Source of the DNA: Flavobacterium sp. HSC-61S13
GTDB taxonomy: Bacteria > Bacteroidota > Bacteroidia > Flavobacteriales > Flavobacteriaceae
Assembly (NCBI RefSeq): GCF_024171535.1
Contig: NZ_JALJZV010000006.1
Location: 175,311 to 239,310, forward strand
Reading direction: 5' to 3'
DNA: 64,000 nt
Shown: one piece after another, positions 9,306 through 18,591 of the stretch
Position numbering within the stretch: the first letter of the stretch is position 1
Layout of the letters: every line of letters begins with the position of its first letter
Notes under the pieces: model-generated
Database searches by the model: none
Seen by the model: only the letters and a program-made list of their open reading frames with translations
Told to the model about the DNA's origin: nothing
Position numbers and translations under genes: made by a program

Positions 9306-10589
9306 TTGAATTTGAAACGATATTTCCTTACGCTAACCGGTCTGTTGATGAGTACCGTTTTTGTGCAAGCACAAATTACAGATACCTTATCCATTTCAAA
9401 AAAGGAGGCAGAAACCCTTTTTTTAAAGCAAAATTTAGAGTTGCTCGCTACACATTTAGAGATTTCTCAGGCAGAAGCTCAAGTTATTCAAGCCAAATTG
9501 TGGCCCAATCCCACTTTAAATATTAGCGAGGTCAACCTCTGGTCCAACTCTTCTTCTGAGGAATTACCAGCCTTATACCGAAATTGGGGGAAGACTTCTC
9601 AGGTTGGAATTGAAATTGAGCAGCTAATTCAAACCGCCGGAAAACGCAGAAAAAATATCGCTTTACAGAAGATGGAAGTCGAAGGCAAGCGTCTTCAATT
9701 TAAACAGCTGTTACAAAATTTAAAACTCGAATTCAGAAATGCGTTAACGGATTTACAAACCTATCAGCAACAGCAAATTCTATATACCGCACAGATTGAA
9801 TCTACTTCAAGTCTACTTCAAGCCTATCAAAATCAGTTAAAAGAAGGCAATATCAGTCGATCGGAATACATTCGTCTTAAAGCAGCTGAAATGTCTTTTA
9901 GAAAAGAATTAGTTGAAATTCACCAAGCTTGGGCAGAAACTCAAAAAGATCTCAAGATTCTGCTAAATCTCCCGGCCTCCACAGTCATTAATATCACCGA
10001 CGGTCTCCATGTCCCGACAGTTTTAGTTAATGCAGATGACCTAGCAGTCTGGACTCAAGAAGCCCTTGATGAGCGAGCCGAAATGCTGGTTGCTAAAAAT
10101 ACAGAAACCATTGCCATTCAAAAACATCAACTCGAGCGCGCCATGCGTGTACCTGATGTTACCTTGTCTGCCAACTACGATCGCGGGGGAAATATCATGC
10201 GTGATTTCGTTGGTTTGGGCATTTCCTTTGAACTACCCATCTTTAATCTCAATAAGGGAAACATCAAAGATGCGCAAATTGAAATAGAAAAGACCCGATT
10301 AGAGCTTAGCCAAACCAGCAATACCATTTCCAATGAAATTGTACAAGCTCTTAGAAATTACCAGCAGTCTAAAGCCCTGTACGATCAGGTTGAAACGGAT
10401 TATGAGAATCACTTAGACGACTTACTACAGAGCTACTATAAAAATTTCAAACTACGAAATACCAGTATGATTGAATATCTCGACTTCGTAGAAGCTTATC
10501 TCGACAACAAAAACATCTTGTTGGAGAATAAAAAAGATCTTAATCACTACTTCGAATCCCTTCAATTTACCCTTGGAAAAGAACTCTAA
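9306..10589 (+). CDS. TolC-family outer-membrane efflux protein (CzcC/CusC-like)
   Basis: Outer-membrane channel of a tripartite RND pump, 427 residues. The N-terminus is a clean signal peptide ending VFVQAQ, followed by two long helical repeats with TolC features (AQVIQAKLWPNPTLNIS in the first half; VPDVTLSANYDRGG in the second). The reading frame has no ATG before the signal peptide; a stop lies at 9297-9299 and the first usable start is TTG at 9306, with another TTG at 9312. The adaptor gene starts 17 bases after the stop. The length and order tolC-MFP-RND match heavy-metal efflux (Czc/Cus/Cnr) operons. Confidence 0.9.
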   Translation: MNLKRYFLTLTGLLMSTVFVQAQITDTLSISKKEAETLFLKQNLELLATHLEISQAEAQVIQAKLWPNPTLNISEVNLWSNSSSEELPALYRNWGKTSQVGIEIEQLIQTAGKRRKNIALQKMEVEGKRLQFKQLLQNLKLEFRNALTDLQTYQQQQILYTAQIESTSSLLQAYQNQLKEGNISRSEYIRLKAAEMSFRKELVEIHQAWAETQKDLKILLNLPASTVINITDGLHVPTVLVNADDLAVWTQEALDERAEMLVAKNTETIAIQKHQLERAMRVPDVTLSANYDRGGNIMRDFVGLGISFELPIFNLNKGNIKDAQIEIEKTRLELSQTSNTISNEIVQALRNYQQSKALYDQVETDYENHLDDLLQSYYKNFKLRNTSMIEYLDFVEAYLDNKNILLENKKDLNHYFESLQFTLGKEL

Positions 10590-10606
10590 TCTAAAAAAAA
10601 CATATC

Positions 10607-11713
10607 ATGAACAGCAAGTATTTTATATACCTACCTTTCGCTTTTATATTATTTAATAGCTGTCAAAAAAGCACCACCGACACTACTAGTATTTCTGACA
10701 ACAAACCCTATTGTATAACGGAAGAATTAAAGAAGACTTTAAGTTTTGAGACCGTTTCCCTGCGTCCTATAGAAGAGACCTTGTCACTAACGGGTAATAT
10801 ACAATACGACATCGATCAGACTACTCCCTTTGTCAGTTTGTTAGACGGTGTGGTTACCGCAACCTATTTTTCGTTGGGCGACTACGTTAAAAAAGGTCAA
10901 ATACTGGCTGAAATTAAGAGTTCCTCTCTCAATGAGATTCAAGATGAAAGCCGCACTATAAACTCTCAGATAAAAGTGGCACAACGTCATTTATCGTCCG
11001 TTCAGTCGATGTTTAACGACGGTATTGCCTCTCAAAAAGATTTGTTGGAAGCTGAATCGGAACTCGATATGTTGAAATCGAAAAAACAAAGTAATCGAAG
11101 CACTATGGATTTATACAGTGCTAGTAGTGATAAGTCCGTTTTTGCCATTAAGGCCCCATCTAACGGTTATATCGTCAGCAAAAACATCAGCCCAGGGATG
11201 CCGGTTGCTGGTGCAGATGACGAATTGTTTACCATTTCAAATCTATCCGAGGTTTGGGTGATGGCCAATGTATATGCGACCAACATGCGTCATGTATCTA
11301 CTAATATGCCAGTAACAGTTAAGACCTTAGCCTATCCAGATGAATCTTTTGACGGTAAAATCACGTCCATTTCACAAGTTTTTGATCAAGACGAACGCGT
11401 ATTAAAAGCTAAAATTGTGATGAAGAACACGGATATGAAACTCAAACCGGGTATGTCTGCAGATATTATTCTAGGTTTAAATGCCAGCGATAAAAAAAGC
11501 ATTGCCGTTCCCAATCAAGCTTTGGTTTTTGAAAACAATCAAAATTACGTAGTCGTTTATAAAGACGACTGCACTCTAGAAGTTCGATTGGTTAAGATCC
11601 TTGCTAAAAACGATTTCTACACCTATATCGAAGATGGTGTTCAAGAAAATGAAGTGGTAGTAACCAAAAATCAATTACTTCTTTTAGAGGAAATCAATAA
11701 TCGTTCGCTTTAA
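10607..11713 (+). CDS. Membrane-fusion (adaptor) lipoprotein of RND efflux system, CzcB/CusB-like
   Basis: Periplasmic adaptor joining the inner-membrane RND pump to the TolC-type channel, 368 residues. The signal sequence ends at a lipobox cysteine, Cys19 (ILFNSC), so it is an inner- or outer-membrane-anchored lipoprotein. The order is barrel-sandwich (GDYVKKGQILAEI), coiled-coil hairpin (residues about 105-155), second lipoyl half (IKAPSNGYIV), and beta-barrel with NLSEVWVMANVYATN, the characteristic HlyD/CusB segment. There is no obvious N-terminal metal-binding Met/His cluster, so the substrate remains open. It sits between the channel and pump genes with gaps of 17 and 19 bases. Confidence 0.92.
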   Translation: MNSKYFIYLPFAFILFNSCQKSTTDTTSISDNKPYCITEELKKTLSFETVSLRPIEETLSLTGNIQYDIDQTTPFVSLLDGVVTATYFSLGDYVKKGQILAEIKSSSLNEIQDESRTINSQIKVAQRHLSSVQSMFNDGIASQKDLLEAESELDMLKSKKQSNRSTMDLYSASSDKSVFAIKAPSNGYIVSKNISPGMPVAGADDELFTISNLSEVWVMANVYATNMRHVSTNMPVTVKTLAYPDESFDGKITSISQVFDQDERVLKAKIVMKNTDMKLKPGMSADIILGLNASDKKSIAVPNQALVFENNQNYVVVYKDDCTLEVRLVKILAKNDFYTYIEDGVQENEVVVTKNQLLLLEEINNRSL

Positions 11714-11732
11714 AAAAGAAAAATAAAACACT

Positions 11733-14700
11733 ATGCAAAAATTTGTTCAAAACATAGTTTCCCTATCCTTAAAGAATTCCTTTTTGGTGCTTTTTGCCAC
11801 TATATTGTTGCTTTTAGGAGGAATCTATAGTTATATACATACGCCGATTGAAGCTTTTCCCGATGTGACCAATACGCGAGCTCGAATCATCATTCAATGG
11901 CCCGGACGAAGCGCGGAGGAAATAGAAAAGTTTATCACACTGCCGATCTCCAAAGAAATGAATACCATACCCAAAAAAGCCGAGGTGCGATCCATTTCGC
12001 TCTTTGGTCTTTCAGTAGTGACGGTATTATTTAATGATGATGTAGAGGATTTTTATGCACAACAATACGCATCTACGCGTATGGGAAATGTCGATTTACC
12101 CGAGGGAGCCTTTTTTGAGATCGAGCCCCCGTCAGGAGCTACAGGAGAAATTTTTCGCTATATCATCAAGAGCGAATTGCCGATTAAAGAAGTGGCATCT
12201 ATCCAAGATTGGGTAGTTGAACGCGAATTGCTCTCCGTTCCCGGTGTAGCTGATGTAGTCAGTTTTGGAGGTGAAGAAAAGATCTATGAGATTAAAATTC
12301 ATCCTACAGAATTGGTCAATTACAACTTATCCCCTTTAGACGTCTATGAAGCGGTATCCAAGAGTAATATCAATGTCGGCGGCGATGTGATTCAAAAAGG
12401 CGATCAGGCCTATGTGGTACGCGGTGTTGGCTTATTAGACAATATCGATGATATCGGAAATATTTTAATCGAAGTAAAGGGGTCTACGCCTATTTTGGTT
12501 AAACACGTCGCTGAAGTTGTGATTTCTGCCAAACCCCGATTGGGTCAAGTGGGTTATAACGATGAAAAAGATGTTGTTGAAGGTATAGTCATCATGCTCA
12601 GAGGTGAAAACCCGAGTGAAGTCATTGAGAAGTTAAAGGATAAGATTACGGATCTCAATGAGCGCATACTTCCTAAAAATGTCGAGATTGTGCCGATCAT
12701 AGATCGTACCGACTTGGTGAAAACCACGGTACATACCGTTACTAAAAACCTGATTGAAGGGGTGGTGTTGGTTTCGTTAATCGTTTTTATATTTTTATAC
12801 AACTGGCGAACGACTTTTATCGTCGCATCCGTCATTCCACTAGCCTTTCTATTTGCAATCATCATGTTAAAAATACAAGGGCTACCAGCGAATTTAATTT
12901 CTATGGGTGCTTTGGATTTTGGACTATTGCTCGAGGGAACCCTAGTTATCGTCGAACAGGTATTTGTTGGATTGGAGAAAAAAGCCCATCACGTCGGTAT
13001 GAAACGCTTTAATAAAATGTCCAAAATGGGTATTATAAAGAAAAGTGCCGGTAGTGTTGCCAGTTATATCTTCTTTGCCTTATTGATCTTAATTGTCGCC
13101 TTACTGCCTATTTTCTCTTTTCAGAAAGTCGAAGGAAAAATGTTTTCACCCTTGGCTTTTACATTGGGATATGCCCTTTTAGGTTCTTTAATTTTGAGTT
13201 TGACCTATGTACCTGCCATGTGTAAGATCTTATTGACGAAAAACATTGTAGAAAAAGAAAACCTTATCTCTCGATTTTTTAAAGTCAATATGTTCAAATT
13301 ATTTGATTGGAGCTACCGTCATAAAAAAGCGACTTTAATCTCGTTTGGAATTTTACTCGTGATCTGTGGAGTTCGCTTTCACTATTATGGTTCAGAGTTT
13401 TTACCGAAATTAAACGAAGGAGCTATTTATGTTAGAGCAACTTTACCGAATAGCATACACTTAGAGGAATCGGTACAACTGACCCAAGAGATGAAGGGCT
13501 TACTGCGCGAATATGAGGAGGTTGAATTTGTGATGTCTCAAACCGGTCGACCGAACGACGGTACTGATCCCACGGGTTTTTTCAATATCGAGTTCCACAT
13601 ACAATTAAAACCGGAAAACGATTGGAGTCGAAAGGTATCCAAAGAGGAGTTGCTGTCTGAAATGCGTACAAGTTTAGAGAAATATCCGGGAATCAATTTC
13701 GGATTCAGCCAACCGATACAAGATAATGTCGAGGAATATGTTGCCGGAGTGAAAAGCGCTTTGGTCATCAAAATATTTGGAGATGATTTATTTGACTTAG
13801 AAAAAATGGCGAATCAAGTCGCCAAATCCATAGAAGATGTACCTGGAATTACGGATATCAATGTGTATAAAAACATTGGCTTACCGGAATTGCGCATCCA
13901 ACTTCACGATGCAAAAATGGCTCGTTATGCCGTGACCACTGCCGATGCTCAGGCCGTGATATCAATGACTATTGGTGGTCAGGCCGCGACGACTTTTTAC
14001 GAAAACGAACGCATGTTTGATGTGGTACTGCGCTTTAAGAAGGAATCTCGAGATTCTGCTGAAAAGATAGGCGAAATCTTAATTCCTACCTTAGACGGTA
14101 AACAAGTACCGCTAAAAGAGATTGCTACTATAGATTACCACACTGGGCCAGCCTTTATTTATAGAGAGGGTAACAGTCGTTATATCGGGGTCGGATTTAG
14201 TATTGAAGGGCGTGATTTGGGTAGTACCATCGCAGAGGCTCGAGCTAAAGTAGATCGTGAAGTCAAACTACCTGCGGCGAACAAAATGGAATGGGCTGGA
14301 GAATTTGAAAGTAAGGAACGCGCTGCCAAACAGTTGATGATGGTGGTACCTGTATCGCTGATCTTGATTATGATGCTGTTGTATTTCAATTTTGGAAATG
14401 TCAAGGATACTTTAATATCTGCCGCCACTTTGCCTTTTGCCTTTATCGGTGGTTTTCTATCACTTTGGGCTACGGGAACCGTGTTTGGTATCTCCGCTGG
14501 AATCGGATTTATCATTCTCTTTGGTGTTGCAACCATAGACGGCATCGTTTTAATCGGAGTGATGCGCGAAAATTTACGAATGAAAATGCCGTTAAATCAA
14601 GCTATTGCTGAAGGAGTCCGAAGTAGAATTCGTCCGGTAGTCATGATTGCTTTAATGGGCTCCATGGGACTGCTACCTGCTGCCCTATCTCACGGTATGG

Positions 14701-14819
14701 GATCTGAAATCCAAAAACCCTTAGCTATTATGATCGTTGGTGGATTGGTCGTGTGTATGGTATTATCGTTTACTGTACTGCCACAAATATTCTATCTGGC
14801 GTACCGCAATAAAAAATAA
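11733..14819 (+). CDS. Heavy-metal-type RND efflux pump (CzcA/CusA family)
   Basis: Inner-membrane proton-driven pump, 1028 residues, full length for the HME-RND family, with 12 membrane helices and two large periplasmic loops. The N-terminus has the family pattern PIEAFPDVTN and IIIQWPGRSAEEIE. The helix-4 proton-relay motif is present as D395, E401 and E408 (MGALDFGLLLEG then LVIVE); in CzcA the middle residue is Asp (D408), so here it is a conservative Glu. The substrate (Zn/Co/Cd/Ni or Cu/Ag) cannot be told: the CusA methionine triad could not be placed with confidence. It ends 27 bases ahead of a strong bidirectional terminator. Confidence 0.93.
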   Translation: MQKFVQNIVSLSLKNSFLVLFATILLLLGGIYSYIHTPIEAFPDVTNTRARIIIQWPGRSAEEIEKFITLPISKEMNTIPKKAEVRSISLFGLSVVTVLFNDDVEDFYAQQYASTRMGNVDLPEGAFFEIEPPSGATGEIFRYIIKSELPIKEVASIQDWVVERELLSVPGVADVVSFGGEEKIYEIKIHPTELVNYNLSPLDVYEAVSKSNINVGGDVIQKGDQAYVVRGVGLLDNIDDIGNILIEVKGSTPILVKHVAEVVISAKPRLGQVGYNDEKDVVEGIVIMLRGENPSEVIEKLKDKITDLNERILPKNVEIVPIIDRTDLVKTTVHTVTKNLIEGVVLVSLIVFIFLYNWRTTFIVASVIPLAFLFAIIMLKIQGLPANLISMGALDFGLLLEGTLVIVEQVFVGLEKKAHHVGMKRFNKMSKMGIIKKSAGSVASYIFFALLILIVALLPIFSFQKVEGKMFSPLAFTLGYALLGSLILSLTYVPAMCKILLTKNIVEKENLISRFFKVNMFKLFDWSYRHKKATLISFGILLVICGVRFHYYGSEFLPKLNEGAIYVRATLPNSIHLEESVQLTQEMKGLLREYEEVEFVMSQTGRPNDGTDPTGFFNIEFHIQLKPENDWSRKVSKEELLSEMRTSLEKYPGINFGFSQPIQDNVEEYVAGVKSALVIKIFGDDLFDLEKMANQVAKSIEDVPGITDINVYKNIGLPELRIQLHDAKMARYAVTTADAQAVISMTIGGQAATTFYENERMFDVVLRFKKESRDSAEKIGEILIPTLDGKQVPLKEIATIDYHTGPAFIYREGNSRYIGVGFSIEGRDLGSTIAEARAKVDREVKLPAANKMEWAGEFESKERAAKQLMMVVPVSLILIMMLLYFNFGNVKDTLISAATLPFAFIGGFLSLWATGTVFGISAGIGFIILFGVATIDGIVLIGVMRENLRMKMPLNQAIAEGVRSRIRPVVMIALMGSMGLLPAALSHGMGSEIQKPLAIMIVGGLVVCMVLSFTVLPQIFYLAYRNKK

Positions 14820-14846
14820 TTATTAGTTCATGTTTTTATTATTTAA

Positions 14847-14879
14847 AAAAGCGCCCTTCCGATATGGAAGGGCGCTTTT
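14847..14879. terminator. Bidirectional terminator between RND pump gene and glnN
   Basis: Stem GCGCCCTTCC/GGAAGGGCGC (14851-14860 with 14866-14875) extended by an A run on the left and a T run on the right, with a 5-base loop. It serves both convergent genes. Confidence 0.93.
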
Positions 14880-14905
14880 GATTATATTGGTCATTGAGTT
14901 GACCA

Positions 14906-17089
14906 TTAGTTGGTAAACAACAACTCTCTATATTTAGTTAAGGTCCACATTTCATTATCGACCAACAATTCTAATTTGTCACTGTGGTAACGAATAATAT
15001 CGAAATGAGGTTTTACTCTTTCACAGTAAGCAATCGCTTGTAATTCGATATCACTAATCAAATTCGCCGCTTTACGCTCGTCAATCATTTCTGTAACATG
15101 GGTACTGATCTGTGCAATGTGATTAGAAATTTCCTTAACCATTACAATTTGTTCAGCGGCATGAGCTTCATATCCCGCTCCAAAAATCTCTTTGATTCCC
15201 TTAACGTTCTCAATAACTCTGTTTTGGTAAGCAATCGCAGTTGGAATCACATGATTTCTAGCCATATCACCTAATACACGTCCTTCGATTTGGATTTTCT
15301 TTACGTATTCCTCCATTTCGATTTCATAACGCGCCTCTACTTCTACACGATTCATTACATTCATCTCTTCAAATAAATCAATAGATCTTTTTGAAACCTT
15401 AGCTCTCAAAGCTGCTGGTGTATTTTTATGGTTACTCAATCCGCGTTTTTCCGCTTCAACTTCCCACTCTTTACTGTATCCATCACCTTCAAACAAGATT
15501 TTCTCCGTTTGTTTGATGTATTCGCGTAGTACATTAAAGATGGCCTCATCTTTTTTCATGCCTTCACGTTCGATCATGGTATCCACTTCAACTTTGAAAT
15601 CCTTTAATTGTTTGGCGACAATAGTATTTAAAGTAGTCATCGGATTGGCACAGTTTGCCGTAGATCCAACCGCTCTAAATTCCCATTTGTTTCCAGTAAA
15701 AGCAAAAGGAGAAGTTCTGTTTCTATCGGTGTTATCCAACAATACGTCTGGAATTTTTCCTACTACATTAAGCTTTAGATCTGTTTTTTCTTCTGGTGAC
15801 AATTTACCGTAAGACACGCCTTTAAGCTCTTGTAATACATTGAACAATTGTTGTCCAATAAATACCGAAATAATTGCAGGAGGTGCTTCATTTGCTCCTA
15901 AACGGTGATCATTACCCGCAGAGGCAATAGAAGAACGCAACAATTCTTCGTTGTCGTGAACCGCTTTAATCGTATTGATAAAAAACGTCAAAAATTGCAT
16001 GTTGCTCTTTGGTGTTTTACTCGGGCTCAATAAATTGATTCCCGTATCCGTTGCCAAAGACCAGTTGTTGTGTTTTCCAGAACCGTTCACCCCTTTAAAA
16101 GGTTTTTCATGGAAAAGTACTTTGAAATGATGGCGTTCTGCCACTTTTCTCATCACATCCATCAATAGGGAATTGTGATCTACTGCTAAATTGGTTTCCT
16201 CAAAAATCGGAGCCAATTCAAATTGGTTTGGAGCCACCTCGTTGTGACGTGTCTTAACTGGAATCCCCAATAGGATACAGTTGTTCTCCAAATCGTGCAT
16301 ATAATTTAACACTCGGGTTGGAATTGATCCAAAATAGTGATCATCCAATTGTTGTCCCTTAGCTGCGGTATGTCCTAATAAAGTACGTCCAGTAGCTAGG
16401 ATATCGGGTCTAGAATTTGCCAAAGCCGTATCGACTAAGAAATACTCCTGTTCCCATCCCAGTGTAGCTGTAACTTTCTTTACGTTTTTATCAAAATAGT
16501 GTACTACTTCTGTAGCTGCTGCATCAATAGCATTTAACGCTTTGATCAACGGGGTTTTGTTATCTAATGCCTCCCCGGTATACGATACAAATACGGTTGG
16601 GATACACAAAGTAGAGCCAAAGATAAAGGCTGGTGAAGTAGGATCCCAAGCGGTATAGCCTCTAGCTTCAAAGGTGTTTCTGATTCCTCCATTTGGAAAA
16701 CTCGATGCATCCGGTTCTTGCTGAACCAACTGACTTCCGTTGAATTTCTCCACCGGATCGCCATCAAATTGTGTTTCAAAAAAAGCATCGTGCTTTTCAG
16801 CAGTCGTCCCCGTTAAAGGTTGAAACCAGTGCGTATAATGAGTTACCCCTTTAGAAAGCGCCCATTCCTTCATACCCAAAGCAATGTACTCTGCCAACTT
16901 TCTATCGATTTTAATGCCATTCTGTGCATTTTTAACGGCCTGATAAGCTTGTGGCGTTAAAAACTGTCGCATGGATTTATCGTTAAAAACATTATCTCCA
17001 AAGATCAAAGATTTTCTACCCAGTTCCTCTACTTTCACCACTTCTCTAGAAGCGGCTTTTTCAATTGCTCGAAAACGTAATGTTGACAT
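14906..17089 (-). CDS. glnN: Type III glutamine synthetase
   Basis: ATP-dependent synthesis of glutamine from glutamate and ammonium in the cytoplasm. At 727 residues it is a GSIII (dodecameric), not the 470-residue GSI. N-terminal GSIII signature pieces are visible (THWFQPLTGTTAEKHDAF, residues about 92-109), then the catalytic barrel with EVAPNQFELAP, GVNGSGKHNNWSLAT and NRTSPFAFTGNKWEFRAVGS, which carry the metal, ATP and glutamate residues. The long helical C-terminus is complete. The gene stands alone with its own promoter at 17128-17135 and two 12-bp repeats around it, so it is probably nitrogen-regulated. It ends at the shared terminator with the RND operon. Confidence 0.96.
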   Translation of the reverse strand: MSTLRFRAIEKAASREVVKVEELGRKSLIFGDNVFNDKSMRQFLTPQAYQAVKNAQNGIKIDRKLAEYIALGMKEWALSKGVTHYTHWFQPLTGTTAEKHDAFFETQFDGDPVEKFNGSQLVQQEPDASSFPNGGIRNTFEARGYTAWDPTSPAFIFGSTLCIPTVFVSYTGEALDNKTPLIKALNAIDAAATEVVHYFDKNVKKVTATLGWEQEYFLVDTALANSRPDILATGRTLLGHTAAKGQQLDDHYFGSIPTRVLNYMHDLENNCILLGIPVKTRHNEVAPNQFELAPIFEETNLAVDHNSLLMDVMRKVAERHHFKVLFHEKPFKGVNGSGKHNNWSLATDTGINLLSPSKTPKSNMQFLTFFINTIKAVHDNEELLRSSIASAGNDHRLGANEAPPAIISVFIGQQLFNVLQELKGVSYGKLSPEEKTDLKLNVVGKIPDVLLDNTDRNRTSPFAFTGNKWEFRAVGSTANCANPMTTLNTIVAKQLKDFKVEVDTMIEREGMKKDEAIFNVLREYIKQTEKILFEGDGYSKEWEVEAEKRGLSNHKNTPAALRAKVSKRSIDLFEEMNVMNRVEVEARYEIEMEEYVKKIQIEGRVLGDMARNHVIPTAIAYQNRVIENVKGIKEIFGAGYEAHAAEQIVMVKEISNHIAQISTHVTEMIDERKAANLISDIELQAIAYCERVKPHFDIIRYHSDKLELLVDNEMWTLTKYRELLFTN

Positions 17090-17110
17090 ATTGTATGTAT
17101 TTTATGGGAC

Positions 17111-17174
17111 ACCCCCTATTTTGATAGCAAAAATAATTTATTTTCGACAATTAATAACCACTACCCCCTATTTT
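17111..17174 (-). promoter_or_regulatory. glnN promoter with two perfect 12-bp direct repeats
   Basis: On the minus strand TATTTTTG (17135-17128) is a perfect -7 box 39 bases ahead of the glnN ATG. The 12-mer AAAATAGGGGGT occurs twice in the same orientation (17122-17111, overlapping the predicted transcription start, and 17174-17163, near -42 to -53), exactly 52 bases apart or about five helical turns. This suggests binding of a regulator to two phased sites. Confidence 0.6.
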
Positions 17175-17232
17175 TTTTGACAATGGTGCAAAAAAAATAC
17201 TTTACACTAACTTAACACTTTGGTAAAACAAA

Positions 17233-17260
17233 AAAAACCTCAGCTCGCGCTGAGGTTTTT
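17233..17260 (-). terminator. Terminator downstream of the collagen-like lipoprotein gene
   Basis: Stem CCTCAGC/GCTGAGG around loop TCGC, extended by A and T runs to 12 pairs (17233-17244 with 17249-17260). It lies 20 bases after the lipoprotein stop and upstream of the glnN promoter, insulating the two. Confidence 0.9.
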
Positions 17261-17279
17261 TACTATCAATTATATGCTG

Positions 17280-17825
17280 TTATTTAGCTTGCAATTGTTT
17301 GATTGGAGCATTCTCCAAATTGTATTTTTTGATTATAGTATTGTAATCTGTATTTTCAACAGCAGTTGAAGAAGTATCCAAAGATCTCTTTGGCATGTAT
17401 CCAGGAATAATTACAACTCTAAACGTTTGCTTATTAGTCCAAGCTCCACCATCCACTCTATCAATATTTGCGATATTTGTATCTAGAAAAAGTTTAAAAT
17501 CAAGTCTAGTAAAGTCAAAATTGTAGATTAAATTTTCTGAACCAATATAATAGGTAGCTGGCGTCATTTTCCAAACATCTTCGCCATTCACAACTTGATC
17601 TAAATGGTACACTAAAAGATGATCTGTTTTTAAAATTGGCTTGCTAAAAGTAAAAACTGATTCATAATTATTGCTTCTTAAAAAGTCAGTAGTTACCTCA
17701 AAAACCTCAGCTTCAAAAATTGGTCCGGGAGCACCGTCAAATCCCGGAGGTCCTTCTGGTCCTTCGCAACTCTGTAATCCAACCAAGCCAACAACGGCGA
17801 ATAATAGTAAAAAAATCTTTTTCAT
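17280..17825 (-). CDS. Lipoprotein with short collagen-like segment
   Basis: Envelope lipoprotein of 181 residues and unknown function. The signal peptide ends at a lipobox cysteine Cys20 (VGLQSC). Directly after it come about five Gly-X-Y repeats (EGPEGPPGFDGAPGP), then a globular domain of about 145 residues with no motif I recognise. The arrangement lipobox, short GPxGP stretch, beta-rich domain is a recurrent type of small protein in Flavobacteriaceae. The gene is monocistronic, terminates at 17233-17260 and is divergent from a Crp/Fnr-type regulator. Confidence 0.85.
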   Translation of the reverse strand: MKKIFLLLFAVVGLVGLQSCEGPEGPPGFDGAPGPIFEAEVFEVTTDFLRSNNYESVFTFSKPILKTDHLLVYHLDQVVNGEDVWKMTPATYYIGSENLIYNFDFTRLDFKLFLDTNIANIDRVDGGAWTNKQTFRVVIIPGYMPKRSLDTSSTAVENTDYNTIIKKYNLENAPIKQLQAK

Positions 17826-17961
17826 AGTATATATTTGTTTAGTTTTTAATTATAATTACAAGAACTGCGCCAAAAAAATCTTTGTACAAAAAAATCTTTA
17901 AAAGTATCGTTAAACGAATAATTCACTTTAACTTTATTTTCGATTTTTTATTTGTACTTAT

Positions 17962-18543
17962 ATGAATACCTCAGAAATTACGTTGCTACAATCTTTTAAT
18001 AAAACCGTAACGGTAAATCCCGAAGATCACAACAGCATCCTCGGTTTTTTTCAAAAAACAAATTTACGCAAAAAAGATTATCTTTTAAAAGCTCCGACAA
18101 TTTGTAAGTCACTTTATTTTGTGTCTCAGGGCTGTTTGCGATTATTTTTTGTCCGAGAAAATGGGGATGAGAAAACGACCTATTTTGCCACAGAACAATG
18201 GTGGATGGCCGACTTTCTAAGTTTTACTTTAAATCAACCCTCCTCTTTTTTTATACAAGCAGTAGAAAATACCGAAGTCTACGAATTAACCAAAGACAAT
18301 CAGGAGGCCTTATTAAAGGCTTTTCCCTATTTAGAACGTTATTTCAGATTAAACCTACAACGCGCTTATGGTGCTGCTCAGTACCGCTTGCTGTATCAAT
18401 ATTCCTTTAGCAAAGAAGAATCCTATTTGCATTTTAAATCGCTTTACCCCGAATTTGTACAACGGGTTCCTCAATATATGCTGGCGTCATTCCTAGGTTT
18501 TACCCCCGAATATTTGAGCGAATTACGCAAAAAAAATGTCTGA
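17962..18543 (+). CDS. Crp/Fnr-family transcriptional regulator
   Basis: Cytoplasmic DNA-binding regulator, 193 residues. Residues 25-115 form a cyclic-nucleotide-binding-like beta roll (LYFVSQGCLRLFFVRENGDEKT fits the family; about residues 50-71). The C-terminal winged helix is short, with VPQYMLASFLGFTPEYLSELRKK as the recognition segment. There is no cysteine cluster for an FeS centre, so it is not a true Fnr, and the cAMP-binding RXS motif is not evident. Such proteins in Flavobacteria often sit near AhpD-like carboxymuconolactone decarboxylase genes, as here (19291-19728), which may be a target. Confidence 0.9.
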   Translation: MNTSEITLLQSFNKTVTVNPEDHNSILGFFQKTNLRKKDYLLKAPTICKSLYFVSQGCLRLFFVRENGDEKTTYFATEQWWMADFLSFTLNQPSSFFIQAVENTEVYELTKDNQEALLKAFPYLERYFRLNLQRAYGAAQYRLLYQYSFSKEESYLHFKSLYPEFVQRVPQYMLASFLGFTPEYLSELRKKNV

Positions 18544-18591
18544 TTCTTTTAATACGCACTTTTTAATTAAATGATTTTTCTACTTATATAA

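Noticed and set aside
15513..15812. 99-codon plus-strand frame inside glnN
   Set aside because: Antisense shadow of a strongly conserved gene with no start context or promoter.
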